Positions 17,847 through 26,889 of a stretch of 64,000 nucleotides of DNA are shown here, piece by piece. Within the stretch, counting starts at the first letter, position 1; each line of letters starts with the position of its first letter. The notes beneath the pieces were generated by a model, which was given only the letters and a program-made list of their open reading frames with translations, did not search any database and was not told where the DNA came from. The DNA is from Candidatus Manganitrophus noduliformans. GTDB taxonomy: Bacteria > Nitrospirota > Nitrospiria > SBBL01 > Manganitrophaceae. The translations under genes were made by a program, and so were the position numbers. Where the stretch lies: contig NZ_VTOW01000002.1 in the NCBI RefSeq assembly GCF_012184425.1, forward strand, positions 434,001-498,000. Reading direction: 5' to 3'.

Positions 17847-20048
17847 CTATTTTTTACACCATCCCTGGAGAAACGGTGAGGCACCCCTTTTATTAACAGG
17901 TTGACCATTCATAGAATGAATACCATGCTTCTGAAGGTGGAGAAGGATGGTCCGTGCCATCGCTCGGGCCATCAGAGGGGGAACCGCATTCCCTATCTGT
18001 TCGAACTGACTTCCCCGGGAACCGGTGAATATGAAATTGTCCGGGAACGACTGTATCCTGGCTGCCTCCCGAACTGACAGCGATCTGAGCTGGCTGGGAT
18101 GAACAAAGCTGTTTCCATCTCGTCGCAAATGGGCAACGATTGTACGGCATGGTGCATCAGGAAGGAGGCGGTAATATTTATCATCAAAGGCATCTGTTCG
18201 GTAGTTTTTCAGGTCCGGACGCCTTTCGATCAGGTCCATATAGGTTTCACCAGGGGAAAGGGTGTCGAAACGTTCCAAATCCTTCTTATTCTGAAATCTG
18301 GTGACGTGTGAAAAGAGTAAACCTTGAGGGTGGAGAACAGCGTACCGCTGCAAAAAACGCGCGGGCATGTTCGCAAAGGAAGTAGGATAGCGGCTTACCC
18401 AAGAACCGTCATTAATAGCGAGTTCAGGAAGATCCCCAATGGCCTCCAAGAGAGTAATCGCAGGTTCTAAAGATTCCTGATCACTGCTATCCGTGACAAT
18501 GCGATATTCTGATTCCGGTCGATCCGGCGGTACTCCAAGGTTTGAACCAATAATCACGCGACGAATTCTGTTCTGTGGAACTCCGTACCAGGCGGAATTC
18601 AGAGTCCATATTGCGGTCTTATATCCAAAATCCTGCATTGCCTTACGGGCAAGATCCTGGAATGACGTTCCATCCCCAAACCGGACTTCACCAATTCCGG
18701 GCACATTTTCCATCAACACAACCTTCGGCTGCATTATGCGAAGAAGGCTTACCAATTCCTGATAAAGATGATTCCTGTCATCGTCCGTACCTTCATAACG
18801 GTGTCCCGTCCCGCGAGACCTCCAGCCTGCGCGTGAAAATCCCTGACATGGTGGACCACCTACAAGGACATCTACTGTTTCCGAGGCAAGAAGGCTCTTT
18901 ACACCTGCAAACTCTGATTTCCGGAGGTCCCGGAGATCAGCACAGATCACTCTATTATCCGGGACCTCCGGATGATTTATTCTGAACGTTCGTATCGATG
19001 CTGGATCCTGGTCCACGGCAAGGATGGTTCGAAAACCTGCTTCACGGAAACCAGCAGACAGACCGCCTGCACCACAAAATAAATCTATCACTGTCGGCTT
19101 CCGTGAAACCATGAAGGCCGTACTGGTAACAGTCCTAAAATATGCGCAGAAGTTATTCACCGGGCAGCGGTCGCATTTGGGCTTTGAGACTTTGCATATC
19201 TCACGGCCATGTATGGCAAGATTGACCCGCAGCGAGTATCGAAGGTGTGGAGGAATCGCGTCGGAGAAAAGAATCTTCTTCTCTCGGAGGCTTACTCCGC
19301 GAAGGTTGAATCCGAAGTAACTATAAGGTTCAAGGCGTTCTAATACCCGAATGGCATCGGCGTTTGATACAAAGTCAGATATTCCCAGAATTTTCCTCAC
19401 AAATTCGGCGTTATTTTGATTTGTGAGACCGGAGTTTAATCCAAGCGATCTATCTATTTCCGAATCTGACTGTGTAGGTGCCGCTTCAAACGAAAGTAAC
19501 TCAAGCTGCCTTCTAACATTTTCAAGCGTTGACCTGACGAATGCAGCTTTCCTAGGTCCAGATACTACCGTCGATACAAAAAACTCGATTTCCTCAGATT
19601 CAACTCTCAGAAATTGATCCCAGGTTTCGAAACGACATCTGAGCGCCGCCAAAACCTTTTGAGAAGTACAATCATCCACTTTCTGTGCAAGAAGAACGTA
19701 AATGAATCCGTCAATCGCTTCCGAATTCCGTCCAAGATCGGGATCACCCTGAGCTATGGAAAGAATTCTGGCAACAAGCCATATGTTTATGACTGATTCA
19801 TCCAGGTGTTCTCTCAGATTCGCGTTCTTTTTTTCTTTTACCGCATCAGGAAACAGGTCGGTTCTCTCCCTGATCCAGCGAAGCATGCGCCGTCTCCAAG
19901 CTTTGTGCTCTGCCGAGAAACACTTTCGCTCACTAAAGATGGGCGTATCCTGTACAGGCTTACGGATTGGAACTCCCTGTCCTTTTGGTTTCTCAGTTTT
20001 AATCATTTTCTGCGTCTTATCCTCACCTCTCCCAATGATCTGCAGCAA
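17847..20048 (-). CDS. Endonuclease III-like (HhH/Fe-S) domain fused to cytosine-5 DNA methyltransferase
   Basis: The 733-residue fusion has a HhH-GPD/Nth-like N-terminal half (~85-305): GFIYVLLAQKVDDCTSQKVL matches Nth helix B, and C285, C292, C295, C301 form the C-x6-C-x2-C-x5-C iron-sulfur signature. The helix-hairpin-helix and VDTH region is replaced (KILGISDFVSNADAI...SYFGFNLRG), so the catalytic Lys and Asp of endonuclease III are not evident. The C-terminal half (~318-733) is a complete C5 methylase: DLFCGAGGLSAGF, GGPPCQGF (C401), MENVPGIG, QNRIRRVIIG, QIGNAVPP. The N-terminal module is probably a DNA-reading domain rather than an active glycosylase. The start is uncertain: TTG 20048 or ATG 20006. 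Confidence 0.9.
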   Translation of the reverse strand: MLQIIGRGEDKTQKMIKTEKPKGQGVPIRKPVQDTPIFSERKCFSAEHKAWRRRMLRWIRERTDLFPDAVKEKKNANLREHLDESVINIWLVARILSIAQGDPDLGRNSEAIDGFIYVLLAQKVDDCTSQKVLAALRCRFETWDQFLRVESEEIEFFVSTVVSGPRKAAFVRSTLENVRRQLELLSFEAAPTQSDSEIDRSLGLNSGLTNQNNAEFVRKILGISDFVSNADAIRVLERLEPYSYFGFNLRGVSLREKKILFSDAIPPHLRYSLRVNLAIHGREICKVSKPKCDRCPVNNFCAYFRTVTSTAFMVSRKPTVIDLFCGAGGLSAGFREAGFRTILAVDQDPASIRTFRINHPEVPDNRVICADLRDLRKSEFAGVKSLLASETVDVLVGGPPCQGFSRAGWRSRGTGHRYEGTDDDRNHLYQELVSLLRIMQPKVVLMENVPGIGEVRFGDGTSFQDLARKAMQDFGYKTAIWTLNSAWYGVPQNRIRRVIIGSNLGVPPDRPESEYRIVTDSSDQESLEPAITLLEAIGDLPELAINDGSWVSRYPTSFANMPARFLQRYAVLHPQGLLFSHVTRFQNKKDLERFDTLSPGETYMDLIERRPDLKNYRTDAFDDKYYRLLPDAPCRTIVAHLRRDGNSFVHPSQLRSLSVREAARIQSFPDNFIFTGSRGSQFEQIGNAVPPLMARAMARTILLHLQKHGIHSMNGQPVNKRGASPFLQGWCKK

Positions 20049-20163
20049 ACCAAATATATTTACACTTTTATTTCAAATCCATTCAAATACCCTGGCATAC
20101 CAGAAACCAGGTTCATCTACTTGCTAGGACAGGGGAATAGCCGTATCAAACGGACATTCTGAA

Positions 20164-20841
20164 TTACTGAACACCGTAGAGACACGACTCCTGGATCGGA
20201 CAGTAGTTACATTCCGGCTCTTTCACTTTAAAACAAACCCGATCCGCCAGATCCAGCAAGGCATAGTTATACTTTCTTGGTTCGTAATGATCAACATTAG
20301 AAGCGATTAATTCCCTGAACCGCGGGTTGCGACGGGATGAATCCTTAATCTCCAGCCCGAACACCCGACCAATAATTCTGACAGTATTCGTATCCACCAA
20401 TGGTTCAGGGTAATTCCAGGCAAAACAACGTACTGCACTGGCGATATAGTCGCTAACACCGGGCAGGCCCATTAGATCATCTTTTTCTTCGGGGACTTTC
20501 CCTCCAAATCTGGCTACTATATCAGCAGTCATCTCTGAGAGGAGATTGGTACGCCAGCGCAGCCCCAGTGGATAAAGGATTTCAGACAGTTCATCTTTTT
20601 TAGCCCTGGCTAGAGTCAATATCTCAGGATAATGCTCAATGAACTTTTTATATACTGGTTCTACCTGTGATGCTCGGGTGCGATGGAGCATTACCTCCGC
20701 AATCAAAATAAGATATGGATCTTCAGTAACTCTCCATTGAAAGGGACGAAAGTAACGCTGGCCCCACTCCATCAGGTTTTTCCTGAATAGTTTACCGTCG
20801 ATACTATGACCGCCGTCTAAATTAATCTTAGCCATAAACAT
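20164..20841 (-). CDS. MutY/Nth-superfamily glycosylase, probable T:G mismatch (MIG-type) thymine glycosylase
   Basis: The 225-residue HhH-GPD enzyme has LPGVSDYIASAV (~126-137) as its hairpin, then LVDTNTVRIIGRVFG with D150, and C203, C211, C214, C220 as a likely 4Fe-4S loop. Endonuclease III has Lys at the catalytic hairpin position. Here it is Tyr132, as in the MIG thymine glycosylase of Methanothermobacter, which sits beside a C5 methylase and repairs T:G mismatches left by 5-methylcytosine deamination. Lying between AIPR and two C5 methylases, it probably plays a Vsr-like role. MutY-type A:G activity is the alternative. Confidence 0.85.
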   Translation of the reverse strand: MFMAKINLDGGHSIDGKLFRKNLMEWGQRYFRPFQWRVTEDPYLILIAEVMLHRTRASQVEPVYKKFIEHYPEILTLARAKKDELSEILYPLGLRWRTNLLSEMTADIVARFGGKVPEEKDDLMGLPGVSDYIASAVRCFAWNYPEPLVDTNTVRIIGRVFGLEIKDSSRRNPRFRELIASNVDHYEPRKYNYALLDLADRVCFKVKEPECNYCPIQESCLYGVQ

Positions 20842-20999
20842 TAATGTTAATTATCCATCCTGAACACATTCATCCTCTGTTTTCCTCGGGCGGCACTTTT
20901 CGAAAACAGGTAGGTAACCCTTCTCTGGAATAACTTCTCCAAAATATTTTCCGAAATGGTTACGTCTTGCTGAAACCCTTCTGATCGATAAATTGGGCA

Positions 21000-23048
21000 T
21001 CACATTTTGAAGCCCCTCCGCTGGGACTCTTCTAGAATTTTCAAACCCTGGTGCGCCTGCTTCGGGGTTGGCGAATTGCCAGAGCCGACCACCTTTCCTA
21101 AACTGAACGCCAGGCCACGTTGCCAGGGGGCGAGATTATCTGTCTCCTTTGCCCAGCGGGACATTTTTAACCATGTCTCGGCCGGCACCTGCTTCACCAA
21201 GCTGATTTCCTTCTGTGTTTCACTGGTGTAACCGGACGCATCATCTCTATCCTTCAGACCATGCCTGTAGTCTGGGCGACCGGTGTCTACCAGTTCATGT
21301 TCCAAACCAAAAGGAATGATTATCGCAGTGCTTCTGAAAGTCTCCCAACAATCCTGCCGTTTTGACCATTCACCAGGATTCCGTCTTTGAGGGGGTGGGT
21401 TTACGATATGTTCATTCGCGGTTTTGGAGACAGTAACTATGGCTTCACACAGGCTCTCCGAAAGCTTCTGTTCCTTCCAAACCTTTTCCAAATCAACCCG
21501 CTGGGCAGTATGATGTGATAACCACGCCAGTGTGTAAGTTACAATATTGGCCCGAAATCCGCCGTATCCCTGTGCACCTACCAGCTTCTCAGCCGTCTTG
21601 AACAGAATCGCCTTGGCAACGAGGTGATGAAAGTAATCCTCATCAACAACGGGATACCCTCTATCTATAAACATCTCCGTGAACTTTATAAAATTTTTTT
21701 CGGCTCCGAGACACACCAGATATGGGTACTGGCTCCAGGTATTCTCATACTTAGCCAGATCTGTCTTAGTAAACTTCTGCCGCAACGGATTTAAGATCTC
21801 GAATGCCCTCATCCGCGCAGGCGTTCCTTCACGACTCTTGTCGTCGAGATATGATCCGCGAGCCCGCTCATAGTACCAGTGCGTTTGCCGTTCCGTTCCT
21901 GTGACAGATGGAGCCCACAAACGGCGCGATGATTCCTCCAGCTTCACATGATATGGGTGATTTGCCGAAAAATCAGCCGCATTTACCTTGTTCTGACTGT
22001 TGGCATATCGAGAAATCTGCGGCACATAGATCTCCACCTTATTCGGGTCGTTCAGCACAGTAAGTTTCGCCTGAATCACCAGATTTAAAAGATCTGCACC
22101 GTCCCGTTTGAATGCATGGTAAATCGATGCCGTAGTCTGTCCCCCGTTAACAATTTGAAAATCCCGAGCCCATCGAAGCATAGGAGGTCCCTTGGCCGGC
22201 AAATCAATCTTGACCTTCTCTACTGTAGCGGAGATACCATTATTATATGCAAGAAAGTTCTGCGGTTCTTCAAGAATAGTTTTCCGGATGCCCTTATTTA
22301 TTTTACCCTTTGCCTGTAAAAATGATCGTACGTTCTTTTCAAGGAGCCGGGGACCGAACTCACCGTATAACTCAGCGAGCAACGTGCCTGGAAAGAATAC
22401 CAGGAAGGTCCGGTACTCTCCTTTTGTTCCGGGAGCCTCCAAGCACGGCACGGAAGCACCGAAATCAGTGGCGAAATCAATTTCGATAACCTCTCGCTGC
22501 ATCCGCGAGGTAATGAAACGCCGCAATTTTTCCAGATCCCAAAGGAAATTCCTGACCTCGATTCCATTAACTGTCGAACTCTGGACCTCCGCCTTGCGTA
22601 CAATTCCATCGGTAAGAAGGAAAAAACGTGCCCTGGTTATTTCTTCCCTTTGCGCGTGGATCTGCTGAGCCACGCTGAAAACGGGTGACGATTCCTCTAA
22701 ATGACGGTGTGTTCCGCCAAGCGATGCTTCGAAGAATCTCCGGATCCACCTGAAGTGGTCATTAACTTCGGAATTTGGAACCGACTTCGGTGGTACGATA
22801 CCGTGGTAACAAGATACAAAGAGGTCCACACATTCCCCGTCGCTGGAGAAATTGACCCCATTCAGCTTCTCACCACGCGCGTTATGTTTATAATAACAGA
22901 CCTCGCCATCATCCACTTCATCAGCTCTGATCAGATATTCAATCATTACCTCTGTGAATTTGTCTTCACGAAAATGTCCAGATTCTTCATCGTTACAACG
23001 CGATAACACCTCCTGCCTGAACTCTTCAGCAAACTCATCAATGTTCAT
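21000..23048 (-). CDS. AIPR-family abortive infection/phage resistance protein
   Basis: The 682-residue protein matches the AIPR family: an N-terminal region (DEFAEEFRQEVLSRC), then the core FGPRLLEKNVRSFLQAKGKI, NKGIRKTILEEPQNFLAYNN and GISATVEKVKI, and FQIVNGGQTTASIYHA. AIPR proteins were first linked to abortive infection in lactococci and recur beside Z1, DUF4420 and MORC-like genes; their biochemistry is unclear. The ATG at 23048 overlaps the stop of the preceding PD-(D/E)XK gene by four bases. A 158-base gap follows before the glycosylase gene. Confidence 0.88.
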   Translation of the reverse strand: MNIDEFAEEFRQEVLSRCNDEESGHFREDKFTEVMIEYLIRADEVDDGEVCYYKHNARGEKLNGVNFSSDGECVDLFVSCYHGIVPPKSVPNSEVNDHFRWIRRFFEASLGGTHRHLEESSPVFSVAQQIHAQREEITRARFFLLTDGIVRKAEVQSSTVNGIEVRNFLWDLEKLRRFITSRMQREVIEIDFATDFGASVPCLEAPGTKGEYRTFLVFFPGTLLAELYGEFGPRLLEKNVRSFLQAKGKINKGIRKTILEEPQNFLAYNNGISATVEKVKIDLPAKGPPMLRWARDFQIVNGGQTTASIYHAFKRDGADLLNLVIQAKLTVLNDPNKVEIYVPQISRYANSQNKVNAADFSANHPYHVKLEESSRRLWAPSVTGTERQTHWYYERARGSYLDDKSREGTPARMRAFEILNPLRQKFTKTDLAKYENTWSQYPYLVCLGAEKNFIKFTEMFIDRGYPVVDEDYFHHLVAKAILFKTAEKLVGAQGYGGFRANIVTYTLAWLSHHTAQRVDLEKVWKEQKLSESLCEAIVTVSKTANEHIVNPPPQRRNPGEWSKRQDCWETFRSTAIIIPFGLEHELVDTGRPDYRHGLKDRDDASGYTSETQKEISLVKQVPAETWLKMSRWAKETDNLAPWQRGLAFSLGKVVGSGNSPTPKQAHQGLKILEESQRRGFKM

Positions 23049-24049
23049 AGCGATATACGACGGATTAAATTGCGCACATTGTCAGGATTGACTTCATAAT
23101 GTTGACACTCAGAGAAGAGAATGGAGTAACGCACATCCCCAACACCAATTCGCAGATCTCTTTCGACGATCCGGGGGAAATCATCGCGAACATCGAAGAA
23201 ATGCTGAGAACGTACAGCAAACCGCGTTGTGTAATTCGCGGCTTCTGCATCCTGATATCCTACCTCCAAGAGCATTTCTGAAAATCGGACCGCTGCTTCA
23301 GAATGCCCACGCAAGTTTTCCCGTATGGCCGCCACCAGTTCAGAGAGCGATAATCCGCCACCTGCAAGCCGCTCAAGTAAGAGGCAGAATAAAATGAGTC
23401 TATCAGAGCTCTGCATATCGAGCTGAAGCTCGTTGCTGATATGGAAACGGCTGTGCTGTTTTCCAGAACTCGCTTTTACTTCGAATGCGAGTGCACTGAA
23501 CTGGAAATCTTTTGCAAGCGCTTTGGGCCCCCCCCAAGCGGAGACAGCTCTATCCTCCGACATTTCGCCAAGCAGAAACTCTCGCAGAAACCAGAGTTCT
23601 GCAAATAATCCCTGCTGAGCCTGCTCGTCCAAGCCTCCACGCGGAAGTTGATCCAGAAAGCTCTGCCACTCTTTTATTCGAGCCACGAAGGTATTGAATG
23701 CTTCCTTATCATCAGAACAGTGAATAATGTTGTTGAGTACATCGTTTCCTATTACATCGAATACATCAGAGTGAAGTGGATCGATCAACTCCAGCTGGAT
23801 ACAATAGCCGCCGTCCCGGTCTGCAGATGTAACAAGAAATCTTACTTCAAAACCACGGCCTGATGGCAGAGGCTGCAGAGGACGGACATCTTCCCGATTC
23901 GATTTTAGAAGGAGGCATCGACGGCTGGTTTGAGGATTCACTGCGGCGAACACGTTGAATTTCGATTGCGGCAAGAGTCGCATCACTACCAGGTCTGAAG
24001 ACCGCCCACGTGAGTTCTCAAGCTGAGCCCAGATCCCTGCGTTGAGCAT
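23045..24049 (-). CDS. PD-(D/E)XK-motif nuclease-like protein (DUF4420)
   Basis: The 334-residue protein matches the PD-(D/E)XK family associated with Z1/AIPR operons. It has GLFAELWFLREFLL (an ExxxL helix), AVSAWGGPKALAKDFQF with an Asp, and LAFEVKASSG, which supplies the E-x-K pair of the nuclease core. It is the likely DNA-cleaving subunit of the system. Its start shares one base with the stop of the Z1 gene (TGATG), and its end overlaps AIPR, indicating tight translational coupling. Confidence 0.87.
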   Translation of the reverse strand: MLNAGIWAQLENSRGRSSDLVVMRLLPQSKFNVFAAVNPQTSRRCLLLKSNREDVRPLQPLPSGRGFEVRFLVTSADRDGGYCIQLELIDPLHSDVFDVIGNDVLNNIIHCSDDKEAFNTFVARIKEWQSFLDQLPRGGLDEQAQQGLFAELWFLREFLLGEMSEDRAVSAWGGPKALAKDFQFSALAFEVKASSGKQHSRFHISNELQLDMQSSDRLILFCLLLERLAGGGLSLSELVAAIRENLRGHSEAAVRFSEMLLEVGYQDAEAANYTTRFAVRSQHFFDVRDDFPRIVERDLRIGVGDVRYSILFSECQHYEVNPDNVRNLIRRISL

Positions 24050-26889
24050 CAGTTATCCTCATCACCCAGTTCCTTCCCAATGTAGACCAGATTAGCCTCA
24101 TATTCCACTCCATCGGTCGGATTGAGCTTATCTCCCGGAAAGCTAATACCGATTCCTACCGTGGGAATGTCATAGGGAAGTTTGGCTTTTTCCGGGTCAA
24201 GTGGGTACAGAAGCAACAACCCTTCGTTGATCGGCCGATTCCTACGCAAAGCAGGACCTGATGGCTCTTTGGGCTCATCTTTGGAACGCTTATCCGGTGG
24301 ACTCATAGCCCAGGCGGCTCTGGTTTCCTCAAGCGCTTGCCTGATGGCCATTTCGCTCAATCCGATCTTTTCATGTACAGGACTGAGCAGTCGCTTCACA
24401 GTATATTTTAATGAGGATTCATCCTCAGTTTCATTCTTCCGTTGTACCAGGTTCACCTGATAAGGGAATACCGCCGAACCCCTGGCTCCCTTATCCTCAC
24501 TGGAAACAAGGACCACCGTCCATTCGTTAAGAAATCCGGCCGCGGACTTTCGTGAAATGTAATGGGCCAGGAGTGCGCTGTTGACTTTAGGAGCATGAGG
24601 GTGGGTCCTGTATTCCCTGAGAAAGGAAATAATTGCCCGTGCCGGAATCTTAGACCATACACAGGTACCAGAAGAATTCAATTTGGGGAGATCAGTCAGA
24701 AACCGGTTGGTAGCATCCAGGTTTTGCCCTGTGATCTTATCATCTCGATGAAACACAGTAGTTTCAGAAATACGTCCGTCGTAGGAAATAGTCAGTGTCT
24801 TGGCTTCACGCATTTTCACCAGGCTTGTTATCCACAAACCATTAGGATGGCTCCGTACTCGAAGACCATAGTCCCTGGGTGTCTTGTTCGTATCCACCAT
24901 CAATTCGAATTCCTGCCGCAGTTCCTCGGCGGCAAAAGCAATGTGTTTATACCAATCGACAAGATCATTTGTAGTATACAGGCGGCAGAGATCCAGATAG
25001 CCCGGTCTGTAGCCAAACCATCGTCCCATTTGCATTAGAGTGTCATACATTTGGGATGGACGGAGGAAATAACTGATGGATAAGCCTTCCAGCGTTAGCC
25101 CACGAGAGAGCTTATCCCCACCTATTGCAATTACGCTTGCCCCATCCGGCGAGTTATGATAGTCCAGCACATCGTCGGATTCCCCACTAATCTGCTTCAC
25201 CGCGATCTTCTGGGCGGCAGCATTTAAAAGCGGCTCAATATCCTTCCACTCTGGTTCAATCATCAACGGATCGGTTATTCTGGCAAGAACTGCTTTTGTG
25301 GTAGGAACAAAATCTTCATTCCAGAGAATTTGGAGCTCGGTTATGATCTGCTGGGCAGATGCGCCATCGCCATAACGTAGCCGATTGGTGAGATCCTGCA
25401 ACTCCCTCCTGACTAATTCGTGAACCTGACGCTGAACCGATATGAACCTTGTGACATGGATGAGCATAGAATTGTGTTCTCTGCCACTGCCACGATACGC
25501 TCGGGCTGCACAGGTCAGGATAAAACAGCGAATGGCTCGCTTCAGTGATTCCGGAATGCTCTGGACGATCAAGCTGCTTCTGTGTCCCCGGGGTATATGG
25601 ACAGCGCTGTCTGTCACCCTGAAGATTAGCGGCAGCGGCTCAATGCTGGAATTCACACCCGCTTCCGGATCAGGATCAATTCCAAAGATAGATACCGGTC
25701 CGATGTAGTTCGTCGGCGTCGGGAGACTGATGATAAAGCTGCGCGGAAAAAGCCCTTCACCGTATGGAATTTCAATCTCGTTCGGCGCTTGGCCGAGAGT
25801 ACCGGCGGCTGAGTAGTCCTCGGGATGAATAAAAATATTGGCAAATGGTGTTGCTGTATAGCCTATGTATGCTTTCTTTGAAAAAAGACTGAGGAGTTGC
25901 CGGACTTTTCCATTGATGGCGGTTACGTCGTATTCATCCTGGGGGCTTCCCGTCATCGGGTCGATCGGAATTGCCCTGGTGTTGATAGAAGCATGGTCGG
26001 CTTCATCGTCAATAACAAGAAGCGGAACATCAGGAAGTGGTTGTCTCCGTTTCACATTTTTCGGGTCGCTATCCGCGTATCCGGCAAGCCAAGAGATAAG
26101 ATTTGTGAGGATGGTTTTGTTTTTTTTGACTACCAGGATTAGCGGGTCATGGCGGATAGGATTGATATTTAAGCCGCGTGCTTTCTGACGGCTGAAGTCC
26201 TGCTGGTATCCGGTCAGCGAATCTGCCGCCGCCCTGTATCCCGTAAAAAGGAGGCCAACTCCAATTGGTCTGTTCCCCTGGGTAAATGTCGTTGCCTCTG
26301 CGGAGCTGTAACCGAGAAATCCCTCGTCCACACGTTTTTGTGTCTGCGACCTCAGATTCTCATGAAGTCCCGCGAGCACGATAATAATTCTATACCCGGC
26401 ATCGGCAGCTTTACAGATGAGTCCGACAAAATTGCTTGTTTTTCCGGACTGAACATGCCCGACAATCATCCCTCGCCTGTCCCAGGGCGCCTTCCGTTCC
26501 GGGTCTTCCAGCCGTTCAAGAACCTTATCCGTAAGTTCATCTATTGAATCTACCACAGCCAGAGGGAGAGGATTCGCCTTTTCGGTAAGATAACGTCTGT
26601 ACCGTTTCCAGAATTTCCATTCGAGCACTCCTCTCTTGGCCGGCAACCACTTAATATGGTCTTCGTCACTGTCGATAACAAACTCTGGCCCAACCGTCCA
26701 AGTGACCAACCCCTCCAATTCACGAACCAGCCTTACTTCATCTATTTCCAGGGGCCTATCTTTTGGCGCAAGCTGCGACACAGTTTGGATTGCCAGGTTG
26801 GCTATTTCAGCAATCATAGATTTTGCAGGGGCACCTCCCTGGCCAAGCATCAGTAATGCGTGACTCAAAGCTTTTTCATAATCCGTCAT
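24049..26889 (-). CDS. Z1-domain helicase/endonuclease-like ATPase
   Basis: The 946-residue protein is a Z1 superfamily member. It has a Walker A-like GHVQSGKTSNFVGLICKAAD, a DEAD-like Walker B LLVIDDEADHAS, and helicase motifs IGYTATPFANIF (motif III region), IAIGGDKLSRGLTLEGL and MQMGRWFGYRPGY (motifs V/VI). Z1 proteins are superfamily 2-like motors found in phage-resistance operons with MORC-type ATPases and nucleases. It overlaps the GHKL gene by four bases (ATGA) and the nuclease gene by one. Confidence 0.9.
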   Translation of the reverse strand: MTDYEKALSHALLMLGQGGAPAKSMIAEIANLAIQTVSQLAPKDRPLEIDEVRLVRELEGLVTWTVGPEFVIDSDEDHIKWLPAKRGVLEWKFWKRYRRYLTEKANPLPLAVVDSIDELTDKVLERLEDPERKAPWDRRGMIVGHVQSGKTSNFVGLICKAADAGYRIIIVLAGLHENLRSQTQKRVDEGFLGYSSAEATTFTQGNRPIGVGLLFTGYRAAADSLTGYQQDFSRQKARGLNINPIRHDPLILVVKKNKTILTNLISWLAGYADSDPKNVKRRQPLPDVPLLVIDDEADHASINTRAIPIDPMTGSPQDEYDVTAINGKVRQLLSLFSKKAYIGYTATPFANIFIHPEDYSAAGTLGQAPNEIEIPYGEGLFPRSFIISLPTPTNYIGPVSIFGIDPDPEAGVNSSIEPLPLIFRVTDSAVHIPRGHRSSLIVQSIPESLKRAIRCFILTCAARAYRGSGREHNSMLIHVTRFISVQRQVHELVRRELQDLTNRLRYGDGASAQQIITELQILWNEDFVPTTKAVLARITDPLMIEPEWKDIEPLLNAAAQKIAVKQISGESDDVLDYHNSPDGASVIAIGGDKLSRGLTLEGLSISYFLRPSQMYDTLMQMGRWFGYRPGYLDLCRLYTTNDLVDWYKHIAFAAEELRQEFELMVDTNKTPRDYGLRVRSHPNGLWITSLVKMREAKTLTISYDGRISETTVFHRDDKITGQNLDATNRFLTDLPKLNSSGTCVWSKIPARAIISFLREYRTHPHAPKVNSALLAHYISRKSAAGFLNEWTVVLVSSEDKGARGSAVFPYQVNLVQRKNETEDESSLKYTVKRLLSPVHEKIGLSEMAIRQALEETRAAWAMSPPDKRSKDEPKEPSGPALRRNRPINEGLLLLYPLDPEKAKLPYDIPTVGIGISFPGDKLNPTDGVEYEANLVYIGKELGDEDN

